A DNA stretch of 64,000 nucleotides. Source: Serpula lacrymans var. lacrymans S7.9 (taxonomy: Eukaryota > Basidiomycota > Agaricomycetes > Boletales > Serpulaceae). Location of the stretch: assembly GCF_000218685.1 (NCBI RefSeq), contig NW_006763296.1, positions 2,615,321 to 2,679,320 on the forward strand. The letters are read 5' to 3'. Positions 46,821-59,051 of the stretch are shown in pieces (position 1 is the stretch's first letter; every line of letters starts with the position of its first letter). Below the pieces are notes generated by a model that searched no databases, was not told the origin of the DNA, and saw only the letters and a program-made list of their open reading frames with translations. The translations under genes were made by a program, and so were the position numbers.

Positions 46821-49106
46821 TCAGATCCGCCCCCTCCCTCGGTCTTGGGCTCCACCAGATCTAGAGCTATAGTACTGTGGGTTCTGCCATTCATCGATCG
46901 GAGAAGCTTCAGAATAGCTTGATCCTTGGGGCGAATCCACTTGGTGAGTAGGGGACGGCAAACCATGCTGCACCGGGATCCTCCTTGCGCTTGGCAATCC
47001 ACCTTCATCCCTTATGTATTCAATCCCTGGCCTGGGCGTAGGCTGAACGATGGGTGCGTGTCTATCATGTGCCATTGCAGGCCGAGGAGCGGAGCGACTA
47101 GAGGCTGCAGCGACAGGACCGAGGTTGACTGTCTCAGAGGCAGATGCCATGAAAGCAGTCGAAGGCGCCGACGATCCCCTAACCGGCATCTGATTAAAAC
47201 CTGGATGGCCGAACGAAGGTTGTCCGAACGAAGGCTGCCCGAATCGCGCAGGTTGACCCTGGGTGGCAGGTTCAACGGGCATCGGAGGACGGAGTCGCCC
47301 GCCTTGGTTAGGGAGGTCACGACATGAGATGGTTGGATGTAGTTCAGGCTGGCTGTAGCGGGGATCTGTGATAGGTGGCAATTGGCCATAGCGAGGGGGC
47401 TGCGATGGAGCAAGCGATGGATAGGGGCTATTTGCACCAGCTCGCCTTCCACTAGCCTTGCTTCGCCCCTCGCCAACAATGTGGCCTTCGCGTCGCAGCT
47501 CGGGGTCAATGTTGTCATCTGCCGTAAAAGACGGACTGCGATTCAATTCAGTTATGCTTCCTGACGGATCAGCGGCATATTCGGTTTCCTCATCGAGCTC
47601 GGACATTTCATTATCATCTTCTTCGATTGCCTGATTTGCTCTGGCACTCTTGCTTCTGCGCTTGCGGGTACGTTTGTAGCCTTCACCTTCGGAGACGTCA
47701 AGTTGCCAGTAACTTCCTTTGCCAGGCTCGGTTATGGGGCGCGGCGCATGGCGGAAAACCTTGTTCAGCGAAAGGTTGTGGCGAATCGAGTTCTAAACGT
47801 GATAAATTAGTCTTGAAAATCAAAGTAGAGCTTGTGGTTAGACTTGCCTTCCATGCCTTGTCGTTCTTCCTTGCTCTGAACCACTCAAAGCGCGCTTCTA
47901 ATGCTTGATAAATCTCTTGTAAAGTCAATTGCTTTCTGGGGCTCCCGTAGATAGCCAGTTTTATCAACGTTGGATACGGCTGATTCGGTTTCTCGCCCTG
48001 GGGAGGGTCAGGTAAGGAGTACAAATTGACGTCCTGGTGAGCCGCAAGCCCCAATTGCTGGCGCAAATACGGTCCAGCATCCGGGTAGGACACAGAAGCA
48101 GGAGCCGTCAAAGCGCTGGGGGAAATAGAATATGTGGCGTTTGGTCCAGAACCAGGTGTAAACTGAGGGGTAGAAGACGCCGACGAAGAGGACGACCGCT
48201 GAGAAGATGCTGTTTGGGGCATGTGTGGTAAGCCGTGAAGTTGTTGTTCTGGACTAACATTATGGTACCCTTCTGACGCCACCGTATTATCAGCGGGGTA
48301 AACATGAGCTTGTGTACGATAGTAGGGCCCCGCGCCACCGGGGCCAGGCTGGCCACTAAACCTGGTATGTTCTAATCCGACCCTGTGAGGACCATGATAA
48401 GCAGGATAGTGTGCACTGTAAGATTGCTGCTGCTGCTGCTGCTGCTGAGTTTGGATTTGGAGTATAGCTTGGGGATGATGAGTTGGGTTCGCGTGCGAGA
48501 ATTGAGGCTGGTGATGGGATTGGAATTGATCTGATCCAGGATGGAAGCCAAAGCCACTGTGGGCACTGTTGCCACTTGAGGAAGAAGACGAACTCCTGTA
48601 ACTCTCTGAGCTGCGGTGGGACCCATCTGGGCTAGTGTGGCGGCCATCTGGGTCATAAGTACGCTAGAAGCAAGCTGTGAATTCCATTGCATTGCCAATG
48701 AAAGAGGAGGCGAGCTTACAGAAGGGGTAACCTGAGGGTGTGCATAGGAAAGCAATGATGCTTGGTCTAGAGGAGCGCCTTGAGGGGGGAGTGCTGGCTG
48801 GAGGGAGTGTGGCGGACGGTGTGGGACGAAGGGGGTGTCGTCGAAGTGGTCAGTGTTGTTGAGAAAGTCGGGATGTGTTTCGAGCTGGATGCTTCTATGA
48901 TGAGCCGGACGAGTACCAAAATGGGCTGGATGGAGTCCCGTTGGCTGAGCACCGCCATGGCCACCGGAGCGGAAGCCAGAATCGGACTCGTCCGAAGAGT
49001 GATGGTGTAAACGCGGGATATTGACTGGATTGTTGGGTTGGAGTGTGAGAGAATCTATAGGGGGCAGGCCGGATCGCCCACTTGTGTTCGTTAATCCCGG
49101 AGGCAT
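46821..49106 (-). CDS. Forkhead transcription factor
   Basis: Exons 48720-49106, 47848-48663 and 46821-47792 join in frame to 724 codons. A fork-head domain sits near residues 320-410. It opens [20 protein letters not shown], continues [17 protein letters not shown] and [17 protein letters not shown] (recognition helix), and closes [19 protein letters not shown], followed by a basic [12 protein letters not shown] tail that is probably nuclear-targeting. The flanks are long, Pro/Ser/Gln-rich and disordered, with a Gln8 run coded by CAG repeats (48425-48450). Binding of a forkhead site is expected; targets are unknown. The second intron (47793-47847) interrupts the domain between AWK and NSIRHN and is GC-AG. 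Confidence 0.92.
48424..48450 (-). repeat. CAG microsatellite coding poly-Gln in the forkhead gene
   Basis: Eight or so consecutive CTG units on the plus strand (CAG in the gene) encode a Gln run N-terminal to the fork-head domain. Length variation among strains is likely. Confidence 0.85.
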
Positions 49107-49722
49107 CTGCTCTTTGCAAGTCCATGTTCAAAAAAATGACCGGGACCCATACACACAAACAACACCACAACAACGCGCGGGAGAAGAGCATCGCGTGGCA
49201 GTCACGGGATAGAAACAAGATGCAGGTCAGCACTCGGCACTCTCCGCTTCTAACAAAGGAAACAAAACGTACCTGGAGCACAAAGGAGAACTCGATGGCT
49301 TCAACCGACAAACTTAGAGCCACAAATCAGCGCAAAATGCAGGTGTGTTAGGGCTCGTACGAGGTCGTCGATGTGGGTTTTTTCCAATGTAGTTCGACGT
49401 GGGCCGCCTCCCTTTTTAAAGACATTTCGTATGCGTGACAAGTTTCGTCAAGTCACTGCCCAAAATTACCCAAAAAGGAGAAAACAGATGATTGCTTCAA
49501 CGTGTTCGAAAGCAATCATAGTCCAGGATTGCCTCGGGAGAGGTGGGAAATGCTTGGGTCAGCAGAGCGCCCCCTTCGTCTCGCAGACAGCAGAGCCAAC
49601 TTGTCCGTCGCATGTCCTCTCATTGCCATACATGGCTAATCCTATCGGCAGTGCTGTATGTTTGGCCTTTCCACCTAAAAACAGCAATTCAGCCATGATT
49701 GCGTCGGACACACTTTTGAAAA
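49107..49722. other. Upstream region of the forkhead gene
   Basis: No supported gene. The first few hundred bases should hold the forkhead promoter and 5' leader. A frame at 49371-49754 (plus) has no family features. Confidence 0.4.
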
Positions 49723-50142
49723 TTACCACTTCTGGCAGCATCGTATTTCCATAAACGCACTCCCAGCCTCATCGCGCACTCCACTCTGACGCATCCTCAT
49801 CGAGCATCCAGGCGTTTTTTGCAGCACCTCGAAGAAGCCCAGTTGATGAAGACCGCTTACATCCACATTCCCATGAATCGTTATAAACAAACCCAGTTCT
49901 TTCGTGGGCACGGTGACCTGTGAAATTGGAGCGTCGAGACAGACAGTGGGCGCGAGAGCGAGGAACGTGTCGCGCCACATCAGGGAAGACCCGACGTTTC
50001 CATATATAGAAGGTATAGTGTTGACATCGGAACTTACCGACCGCCCTCTCTTTTCTTCTCCTTTGTCCTGAGCGTCAGGCTCACCAGCGACCCTGACAGT
50101 CTGGTCGTCAGAAATATCGATTGCGATGCGAAGTACCGTCAT
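49723..50142 (-). CDS. Hypothetical small protein
   Basis: A frame of 139 codons starting MTVLRIAIDISDDQTVRVAG. Positions near 50033 (GTAAGT) and 49922 (TTTCACAG) could be an intron that removes the middle third, and further exons toward 49560 are possible. I do not recognise a domain. It lies between the forkhead gene and THG1, all on the minus strand. That it is a real gene is suggested only by its length, its ATG and plausible splice sites. Confidence 0.35.
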   Translation of the reverse strand: MTVLRIAIDISDDQTVRVAGEPDAQDKGEEKRGRSVSSDVNTIPSIYGNVGSSLMWRDTFLALAPTVCLDAPISQVTVPTKELGLFITIHGNVDVSGLHQLGFFEVLQKTPGCSMRMRQSGVRDEAGSAFMEIRCCQKW

Positions 50143-50423
50143 AGTGCTCAGAATAGAGTTTATATATGTGTAGTGGCATCAGCAATCGAACTAGAGAGGC
50201 TGACACGACCACTGGTAACTGTGGGAGGTGATTCATTGGCACAGAGATGTGGTACACGCTGGGCACAGTTTTTTCTCTGTCTAACCACAGCTCATTATAT
50301 ACTAAATTTTCAGCATCATTTTCTCGGGACCACGGTCACATCGGCAATGAACTTCGAAACTGGAAGTGTAGTGGGTCCAAATGAAAGGTACGCAAAATTA
50401 GATGTGATGCCAGTATGCTTCGT

Positions 50424-51628
50424 TTATCCAGAAAGTAGGTAAGGACGTGTTTGCCAAAATTCATCACCTATTATATCGCAGTGCATGATTTCTATCGTCG
50501 TGCGAGGCTTGACTTGTAGTTTCTGCTTTTGCTTTGGCTGAGAGCTCGACGTGGCATCTTTGTCATTCGAGGGCTCAGAATTTTCAACGGCGTTATCCCC
50601 CGATGGATCTTGCGTGGACACCATGTCTTGGGAATTTCCGATATCATGCGGGGCATCCGGTATCTTGGTCAGACACACCAGTTTCAGCTTCGTATATATA
50701 TAGTGAATGTTCATCCTAACCTGTTCCCATACGATAACGCTGCCTTTACGAAATCTCGGGAAGATCTCATTGTAGTTAATCCTGAAGCGCGAAAACAGTA
50801 TTTCGTGCTTAGCTTTCGACAGCGTCCCCTTGAAACGCGGATTCAGCACAAAGCATATGGAAAGGAGGTAAGAGTGCGAACTCGTAGAGTGGCGTGTGCT
50901 TCTGTGGTAGTTTGAGCACCCTGTTGGACGAGTGCCCAGAAGACGGTGTTATAGAGATTATTGATGTGAGCTCCATGCTGTTTATCAGCTCGTACGAAAT
51001 GGGGAGTGCTTCAGAGGGCTGGGGCATGACTCACTGTCTGCTTGTCTCCACGAGAAGTAGTCGCGAACTTCGCGCTCGTTGGGATAGAGAACGATGCGAC
51101 CGTCGAAGGAGGGTGGGTACCGCAAAGGGGTATCGGGAAAGTACTGTGGCCAATGAAAGACATAACACGATGTGAAGAACGAAGTTAGGGTCGTGAGTAT
51201 TTTGGCGTGGCGGCGGTTGTAAAGGTTTGTTGTCTTGCGCAGGAGGAAGCTATTAGGGAACTGCGATTGATATCTTTTCATCGCCAGAAATTAGGGATGT
51301 AAATAGTACCATACCTGAATTCGTCTGATTCTCCGAAACCAAGGACGATGTCCTTGTACTCTGTCATGAGAGATTGAGCAGCACGATCCATTAGCTTGAG
51401 TGCGCGCTCATCGTTGGGTTTTGCGAAGGCGTGTTCGTCTGAGAACCTGATTAGAGGAGGAAGGTCAGACCTGTCAGGCTCGACAGGGGTGTCGAACTGT
51501 TAGGGTGTCTAACTGTTAACTCACCGATGAAAAGAGTGGCCATCGAGGCGACAGACGATGAATGTGGCAGGCAGAAGTGGATCTGGCAGTTCAAAGTGTC
51601 TGACATATGCATACTTTGAGCCCGCCAT
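50424..51628 (-). CDS. THG1: tRNA-His guanylyltransferase (Thg1)
   Basis: Six exons (51525-51628, 51315-51446, 51035-51249, 50882-50970, 50721-50828, 50424-50663) give 295 codons, the usual Thg1 length. It starts MAGSKYAYVRHFELPDPLLP. It has the metal-binding RLDGHSFHRFS and GESDEFSFLLRK, then PPSFDGRIVLYP, SWRQAD split by an intron, THINNLYNTVFW, KHEILFSRFRINYN and the terminal HCDIIGDEFW. Thg1 adds the essential G-1 to the 5' end of tRNA-His in a 3'-5' direction. The fifth intron is in frame (57 bp), so a retained form would still read through. The 5' end faces the gene at 51825. Confidence 0.95.
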
Positions 51629-51824
51629 GGAGGGAGAGACTCATCGATGGATTGCGAGTCATGGAGAGATATCCAGAAAAGGAAAGGGCGTAAGTGGATA
51701 TGCCTTTCTGGGCCGTGGGAACGAGGATGTTCGGTTAGGCACGCCTGCACCACCTTGCAAGTCGTTAGTACTGCACACCGACAGCCTCTGCTCTTTCACT
51801 CACCATATCAAACAGCTTCCATTA
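51629..51824. promoter_or_regulatory. Short bidirectional promoter region
   Basis: Only 196 bp separates the THG1 start (minus) from the ATG of the acidic protein gene (plus), so both promoters must overlap. No TATA box stands out. The stretch reads as open frame on the plus strand, which probably has no coding meaning. Confidence 0.6.
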
Positions 51825-52615
51825 ATGACCTCTGCTATTCAGTCCCTCACAAACTCTTATCCGTACCCCTTCAGGCGTCGTACCCTCGGTCGCGCAGCCT
51901 CGCCCCCCACCTGGGCCTGCTACGAGCAGATCCCATACGGCGGCGACGACGACGACGACTATAGCGAGAGCCTCTCAGAGGACGAGTCGTGCTCAGAGGA
52001 CGGCGAGGACTACACCCGACCCATACCCGACCCAGACTCGGATGGCGAACATCCTGTATCTACTGCCACCGACAGACAGGATGACACACAGAACATGGAG
52101 ATCGATGCCACAGGCGGCGGAGATGCAGAGAAGAACTCTGCAGAGTTCAAGAAAGACCTAAAGGGAAAGCAGCGTGCTGTAGACCCTGAGCCTCAGCCCA
52201 CAAAGAGGCGCCACCACACAAAGCAGCGCCGTCCTGTATATACTCTTCGCCCCATCCTCACTATTCAGAAGAGCCAGGGCTTCGTATGGAATCAGGTTGG
52301 TGTCGTCTTATCAGTACAGCAGCACAATCAGTGTCCTTATCTTACTTCCCCTAGGATCTCTTTGTCCCTCCCTACATCAAAGACCGCTGTTCGTCCATTT
52401 GTTATCTCCCTTTTATTATATTTATCTAACCGTAGAACTCTACCTTTATCTCCCAAACTTTTCATTTCGCAGACGTCGCCTCAACTTCTCCGCCTAACCG
52501 TGACGGCTTTATCTCCAATTCATGGTCTTCCACCAGGTCTTCCCTAACTGATTACGAAGTAGAAGTCGTCGAAATCCGTGTCAAGGAGGGCGAATTATTT
52601 GATATCATCCCTTAG
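51825..52615 (+). CDS. Acidic protein of unknown function
   Basis: Exons 51825-52295, 52355-52388 and 52473-52615 join in frame to 215 codons. The protein has an Arg-rich N-terminus, a strongly acidic Asp/Glu/Ser tract after residue 40 (GGDDDDDYSESLSEDESCSE), a basic KGKQRAVDPEP...KRRHH segment, and the order-promoting block LRPILTIQKSQGFVWNQDLF followed by VPPYIKDRY. It ends EVVEIRVKEGELFDIIP. I recognise no domain; mixed acidic and basic tracts suggest a nuclear protein. The clean splicing and intact frame argue it is real. It is divergent from THG1. Confidence 0.7.
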
Positions 52616-52916
52616 ATTCTTCGTGTCATTCTGACAATCATATTTGGTATCATCTTTCAAACTTCCCAATATATCACACTTACCCCAAAAGCAGATCATG
52701 ATCAATTTTTCTTTTTGTTGGACATTCACATTCAACGTTCACGTATTATCAGCTTCTTTTTTCATGTATGGTTAAACCCACATCCCTTTCACTGTTCTTC
52801 GCTACGACATTGCATGTTCCACATCATCTACTAAATCACTGTTTTTTTTTATCACGTATTACAAACGACGGCTCCCTTTACTCATTTATCGACTATCAAG
52901 TCGCCTTGGGCCCCTG

Positions 52917-55316
52917 TTAGTCACCTCCAACCATGGCCATCAGTGCATCATCCACCTCCTTCATTCTCGCAGCTTCTCTCTCTCTCTCCAGCGCCTGCTC
53001 TTTGACGATATCGCTTTCACGTGTCAAGCGATAAGAAGGCTTCATATAAGGCTTGTAGTCTAAATGTCGTTTCACATAAAAACACATGTAGGCTGGCGAA
53101 CTTAAACATGCCCCCAAGCTGGATTGAGTGACTCTATGAAACCTTAGTTTAGAGTCGAACGGATGAGATATCAACCTATGGCTTACTTGTCATCATCGAA
53201 ACGATACCACTTTTAACGATAGGTTAGGCAATATAAAATCAGGCGGTGATGAACATACCTCGTCCTGAAAGCGGGCAAAGTTTGTGTAGTGCCCGTTATC
53301 CATCTGACCCTCGTGATTGATAACAGCGAACAGATCATACTCGTACATAGCATCAGGGCCCAAGTCATGTCTAGTCGTTGCCTTAGCGCAGCCAGACGAA
53401 TGACATATAGTAAGCTTACCCTTTTTCAGATTCTTTCCCTTTCGCGTTCATGACAAGAGTCGTATACGGTGCCATGTTCAGCATCACGGGGAAGCGTATT
53501 GGTGTGTCGATTTTTTGCGGAGAAGAAAACTTGGACATGTTCTTGTGCTCGAAGCGCTGGAATAGATGATTAGCGTGAAGAAGGCTCTGATTTCCACGAA
53601 ATTGTTACTTTGAACTGAAAACTGAGGACAGGGGGTAATTTGCGTACACTCAACCGCTTATTTGCCTCCTATAGATAGAATAAATAACGAGAGGGTCGTG
53701 GAACAACGTGACGCCATACGTGTGAAGCCTTGCTACATTTGCTGCAACTATATTCTTTAGACCCAAGTTTTTCTGGCTGTGTAAACCTATAGGTTGTTAA
53801 GTGCGTATCGGGGAAATGAAATTACGCGGCACTCTCACCTGCGTAAACATCCTGCTAGAGTGTTATCTCCAGCTTCACTCGTTTTGCTTTTCAGTTCGAG
53901 ACTGATGTCGAGCATTGGGTCCACTGTGCTTGTAATATTTCCACATCGCTCGCAGGTGACGTCGCTCTGAAGTGCGCCCGCGAACGTCGAATGTATTATG
54001 CAGTTACACGATACGTTCGTGGACCCGCGACAAGTACCATGAATGAGAGCGAGAGCAGTGATAAAGAACTCGTGAGCATCTTGCTGTGCATAGCCTGACA
54101 TCTCCGACGAAACCTTCCATGTCGTGGCCAGAAATGATGTCGGTCCGAAGGGCGTGGATGTGGGTGAGTAAATCTAGATGGTGGAAATGCACGTTTTGTT
54201 AGGCCTTTCGAATGAGCAGGAAATGTGAAGGGATATTACTTCCGTAAATAGCTTATCCATCTCGCAGCAGATACAGTGTGCATGTTTACACAATTTGCTG
54301 TTATGTCTGTCGCTGAGGAAGTAGTTCCGTAGCAATGGATTGTGGATGAAGGACTGGAGAATAACGTTGAGAAAACATGTTTGTCCCAAATTCAGCAGGC
54401 CTCTCCGACCTTGTTAAATATAAGTAAGGTAGTGCGACTGCTTGCGTGAGTATAGTAACCGACCTTGGCATGGGAGAATGACAGTTCCTCTCAGAGCGGC
54501 GTTGTCCTCTTCCGTGGGTGTCCAAGCTACGTACGCTTCGCGACCTTTTTTGGCCACTATGATTATGTCAAGTAAGATCGACATCAGCGCATCAAAACAA
54601 ACCTTGAAAGTTTGTATGTTTTTCTTCGACCGAGATGACAGTGGAAAGGAAGACGTTGTCGAGCGTTGTATCATAAATGATATCGTCGCATTCCGCGCAA
54701 AACACGGCGCCTGATTTGGCATCGACACCTGATAAAATAGACGCGCATAAGTGAGAAGAATTCAGGGGGCGGGCGTCATTGTAGGCGCTTCGGCAGCCAC
54801 TGGACCAATGGACGCGCTCAAGTGGTGAGAACATACTGACAGAATGTGTGGTTCGCATCTCTGAGATGGCTGATAATGTGACTATTTGACCAACACCCGG
54901 TATTAGAGCAATGGAGGCAAACGAAAGGTCGCGTCAGCGCGAGCTGGCACGTATCACATGCAGGCGCCGATATCTAGGGCCAACGGTGAATCGGCTGATG
55001 GAACACGAGGAAGGAGAGTGGGCGTATGAGCACTTACCTTTCTCCGTTTTGCTGGATGGGTCACATGCTGAGTGCGCCGGGCATTCCATGCTATCACTGT
55101 TTTGAACTTGGCTAGGATAGCAGACTTGATAGAGTCATCGGCGAATGCGGAGGCTATGTGAGAACATCTTCCGGTATCGCTCTCCAGCAGCTCGGAGGTG
55201 GACGGTTGGGCATTTTCAGAATTTATTGTACCAGAATTTGATTCATCTTGGGTGGATAAGGTGCGTTTTGAGCTGGGAGATGACATTGAAAGATGTAAAC
55301 TTGGAATTTGTGTCAA
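52917..55316 (-). CDS. UBP8: Ubiquitin-specific protease of the Ubp8/USP22 type (SAGA deubiquitinase)
   Basis: About ten exons read without a break. An N-terminal zinc-finger UBP domain has CDTCQLALTRPFVCLHC, GCWS, HLRDANHTFC and AVFCAECDDIIYD. The USP core follows: the Cys box NLGQTCFLNVILQSFIHNPL, then DRHNSKLCKHAHCICCEM, GYAQQDAHEFF, and a zinc ribbon (CERC, then a KEYSCSKCSK-like pair). The His box is INHEGQMDNGHYTNFARFQD. A 23 nt microexon encodes WYRFDDDK, which carries the catalytic-site Asp region. The C-terminus SSPAYMCFYVKRHL is standard. By homology it removes ubiquitin from histone H2B as part of SAGA. The start may be 55316 or the in-frame ATG at 55286. A Glu/Arg-rich tail follows the core. 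Confidence 0.92.
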
Positions 55317-55728
55317 GTGTTCGGCGGACGGTAGCGCGGATGTGCCTCTGGATCCGAAAGAGAGATTTTCTGATATTTTCTAATGCAAGCGATATATAAA
55401 ATGAGTTTTTGCCAAAGGAAAGCACGAAGGAGGAGGCAAAGAAATGTGTCCTGGTGTCGAGGAAATCCAATGTAAGCTCCAGGAGGAGAGAGCGGACACC
55501 GGAAGCTTCCATGGCATACCTCGGTTACCAAAAATGGACATACTATTAAACCATTTTGTGGCACCAAGTCCCACCCTTTTCTCCGCGGCACTGCCAGTAC
55601 TGTGGAATCACTAAATATTCTCATTTCATTCTCAACCTCGTCCATTTCTCGTACCGCACCACCTCCCACTAAACAAATTCAACGGCAGTCACAATGTAGC
55701 ATCGGCTATCCGGATATGAATCTTTATC

Positions 55729-55917
55729 ATGCTCGCCGACCCAGTCGAAGTCGATGAGCATCGCAAGACCAGCAAGCAACTCGTGCGCATGTCAATCGTA
55801 GTTGGAGGCGAACTCGTCGGCAAGGAATGGCACTCTAACGTCTGCGCACAAGGTTGGATGCACAATACGCACGACGAATGGGCACCTGAGAATCTTAGAT
55901 CATCGAGGTTTACAGCA
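55729..55917 (+). CDS. Short hypothetical ORF between UBP8 and oxalate decarboxylase
   Basis: A frame starting MLADPVEVDEHRKTSKQLVR, with a possible GT donor after VCAQ. I do not recognise it and see no convincing following exon. It may be a gene fragment or chance frame. Confidence 0.2.
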
Positions 55918-56780
55918 TAGAAAAATGGCTTGCACGGTTTTTTTCAACTCCTATGAGGCGAGACATTGGGAGAGTAGGCCACTTATGCTTTTTGCGCCGC
56001 ACGCTGTTCCCCACTAATCCTTTCATGATATTTATCACTCGAAATTCCTTCTTCTTTTGCCAAATAGATCATACACCCGCCATTGAACTTCCTCGATGGT
56101 GTCCGCGGTCTGCGTTCACGTCATCTGTCACTCCCACCATGCAGAACATTCACGCTGTTCACTTGCGAAGAACATTGCTGAGCCTGGCCATTGCCTCTGG
56201 TGATCAAGTTCAACATGCACGATTTTGACACTAAGTCAGTCATATCTCATTTTCCTGTAATTCAATACACACCAATTGTTCACGTTCCATTGATAGCATT
56301 AAGGCCTACATATAAGCAACGTTTGAGGGCGAAAGATTCAGATTTGCAGTCACAATATGCAGTGTATGTAAGAAAAGTAACACTCGTGTTCAACGGTTGT
56401 CCGCCCATCAACATTGCCTAGTGGTGCCAGGTCTCTTCGGTTTCCTGATGTCATGGAGTACCTGTCATCCCTTCATGTCGAAATCTGCAGAATTCGTACT
56501 AGTCTGAGTAGAAGCTTTACAGGTTCGTATATGTCTCAAGGCATCGATTCCGTTGCTGACCGACTTTATTATTGTAAACAAGACTGTTCCTTTGCAGATG
56601 CAGTGATGCAAGTACAGTCTGGTGTTGAAGCCAGTCCGAGACAGGGGAAACACAGCTGAACCAGTCGAAGACCTCCCCCTCAACCTTATATAAGGGATAA
56701 GTCCGTCGAGTGTCTCTCAGCATCGCTGGTGACTGCCTACGATATTCCCTTAGTTTCTGATTCCCCACTCGTTGCTAAAC
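55918..56780. promoter_or_regulatory. Upstream region of the oxalate decarboxylase gene
   Basis: A TATA-like CTTATATAAGG lies near 56685, about 95 bp before the ATG at 56781, in good position for a core promoter. The rest of the stretch shows only short frames. Confidence 0.5.
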
Positions 56781-59051
56781 ATGCTTTCACTCGAGCTGAA
56801 GCTTGGAAGGATTCTACTTTACTCGCTCACGTTGGCCGTCATTGTGTCAGGAGCTCCAGCTGACACCCATGCCACCACTGATGCTACAGTATCGTCTTCT
56901 GCTGAACCTTCTACTCCAACGGATCCATTCGCGAGCGATGATGCCAATCCAATCCTCTGGTCTCCTGATAGCCACACCATTCCAGAGGCTGTCCGTGGAC
57001 CATACGGTGGATCTGTTCTTCGTCCCCAGAATGTTGCAATCGACAAGGAGAACGCAGACATGCTAGCCCCGCCCACAACGGACCATGGTGACATGTAAGT
57101 AACTTAGTCGCGCAGTCGGTGAATACAAGCTTTACTGATTTCGGGATAGGCCCAATGCAAAATGGCCCATTGGTCTAAGCCATAATCGCCTCCAAACAGG
57201 GGGGTGGGCCCGCCAACAGAATAGTATGTTTTTCTTTTTGCAGTGTATGCATGTCTACCTGGCTAACAATTCATATAGTTCAATCCATGCCTATTGCGAC
57301 CCGTGAGTATCTGATGTGTATTGCTTATTCATTCTAGGCTTACTTTGTAAATAGAAATCGCTGGCGTTAACATGCGTTTGGATGCCGGTGCGGTTCGGTA
57401 AGTTCTAGTGTATTGTGGCTGTATTTAACACGAATCTCACCTTTCATCCCACAGCGAACTTCACTGGCACGGAACTGCAGAGGCCAGTTCGCCGACTTAA
57501 AGCGAAAATTTCACATACTAAAAGTTTCACGAATTATAGTGGGGCTACATCATGAAGGGTTCCGTTCAGATCACTTCGATTAATCAGAATGGCCAGAACT
57601 TTTTGTCAACAATCGTAAGTGTGTTTGTGATGTTATGAACCTCCCAGTGATATACTCCTCATTGTGCACGTAGGGCCCGGGTGATGTGTGGTATTTTCCC
57701 GCAGGCATGCCTCACAGGTAAAAATACATCAATCAATCACGTCCTGCATGTCTCCTGATCCTCGATTTAGTATCCAGGCTACAAACGAGTCTGTCGATGG
57801 TGCCGAATTCATCCTGGTTGGTATTTTCCATTAGGTATATGAGGACTAGTGTTGAACTGTTTTATAGGTGTTTGACGATGGAAGCTTTAGCGAAGACTCT
57901 ACATTCTTGGTAAGTGACCATGGTATATTTGCAAAGTTTGGTCTGGCTGATTGTTTGGTTTGGCTGATCGTACTCCCTTAGTTGACAGACTGGCTTTCGC
58001 ATGTTCCCAAAGAAGTTCTTGCAAAGAATTTCCAAGTCCCGATGTCTGCATTTGATCGAATCCCATCCGAGGAGTTATATATTTACCCTGCTGGTTTGTT
58101 CCTTGTTGCGCTTTCTATAAAATGATCTAATAGTCGTCCAGCTTCCTCTCCTGATGAAAAACAACTACCGGTGAGCGCTGGGGGGACGATTCCAGACTCC
58201 TACACGTATCCTTTCTCGAAGACATCGTTTACTCCATTGAGTGGTGGATCTTTCAAAATTCTCGATTCTTCGACATTCCCTGCCTCCAAAACTATCGCCG
58301 CCGCAGAAGTCATTGTCGAACCCGGAGCTATGAGGTATGTTTCCTCCTATCAACTGTCAGATATGAAAATTGATTTATCGCGACTAAGGGAATTACACGT
58401 AAGTATTATCTACGAGGAAATATCTCTTGCAAATAATCATTTTTTGGCAGTGGCATCCAACCCAAGATGAATGGAGCTTTTTCCTGTTTGTTTCCGTTTT
58501 CAGTTCTTGCGGTTTGCACTTGACTCATGTTCATACAGCGAAGGCACTGGTCGCATGACTATCTATGCGGCTCAAAGCAACGCAAGAACTTTCGACTTCA
58601 AAGTATGTATCAGTATCAGACACTGTTTTCTGCGAGACCTTGCTTACCTTTCCCCTTCAGGCTGGCGACATCGGCTATGTACCCGCGTCTAATGGTAAGC
58701 TGCGTTCCACGTATCACGTACTGCATAACCTCACGTATCTGCTAGGGCATTACATCGAAAATACTGGGAATACTACGCTTAGGTTTTTGGAAGTGTTCAG
58801 ATCTGGTGAGCTACTAGCATCATACAACAACGCCGTGGTGCTCTGACCCCGTTGGCTTTACTAGACCGTTACCAAGATATTGGTCTGCAACAGGTATTAT
58901 TTTCCTTGTATTATGCAGTCTTCAAACTTACCGTTCTCCCAAGTGGCTGGCGTTAATCCCGGCTCAGCTCGTTCAGGAGCACTTGGGCCTATCTGCCGAA
59001 ACATTAGCTCATTTGAACAAAACAAAACAAACAGTTGTGGGGCCGGTGTAA
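56781..59051 (+). CDS. Oxalate decarboxylase, secreted bicupin
   Basis: It starts with a signal peptide (LLYSLTLAVIVSGAPA). After a Ser/Thr-rich stretch comes GPYGGSVLRPQN. Two cupin domains each keep the manganese ligands. The first has RELHWHGTAEWGYIMKGSVQ and GPGDVWYFPAGMPHS. The second has RELHWHPTQDEW and AGDIGYVPASNGHYIENTGN. The lid motif DDGSFSEDSTFLLTDWL matches fungal oxalate decarboxylases, including the Glu needed for decarboxylation rather than oxidation. The enzyme turns oxalate into formate and CO2 outside the cell, common in wood- and litter-decay fungi. There are more than fifteen tiny exons. I checked the frame across the first six: 56781-57094, 57150-57223, 57279-57302, 57355-57397, 57455-57482, 57540 onward. 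The intron at 57483-57539 is GC-AG. The end is LNKTKQTVVGPV. Confidence 0.9.

Noticed and set aside
57483..57539. Oxalate decarboxylase as a pseudogene because of stops after HGTAEAS
   Set aside because: The stops fall in an intron that can be removed with a GC donor, restoring both cupin motifs in frame.
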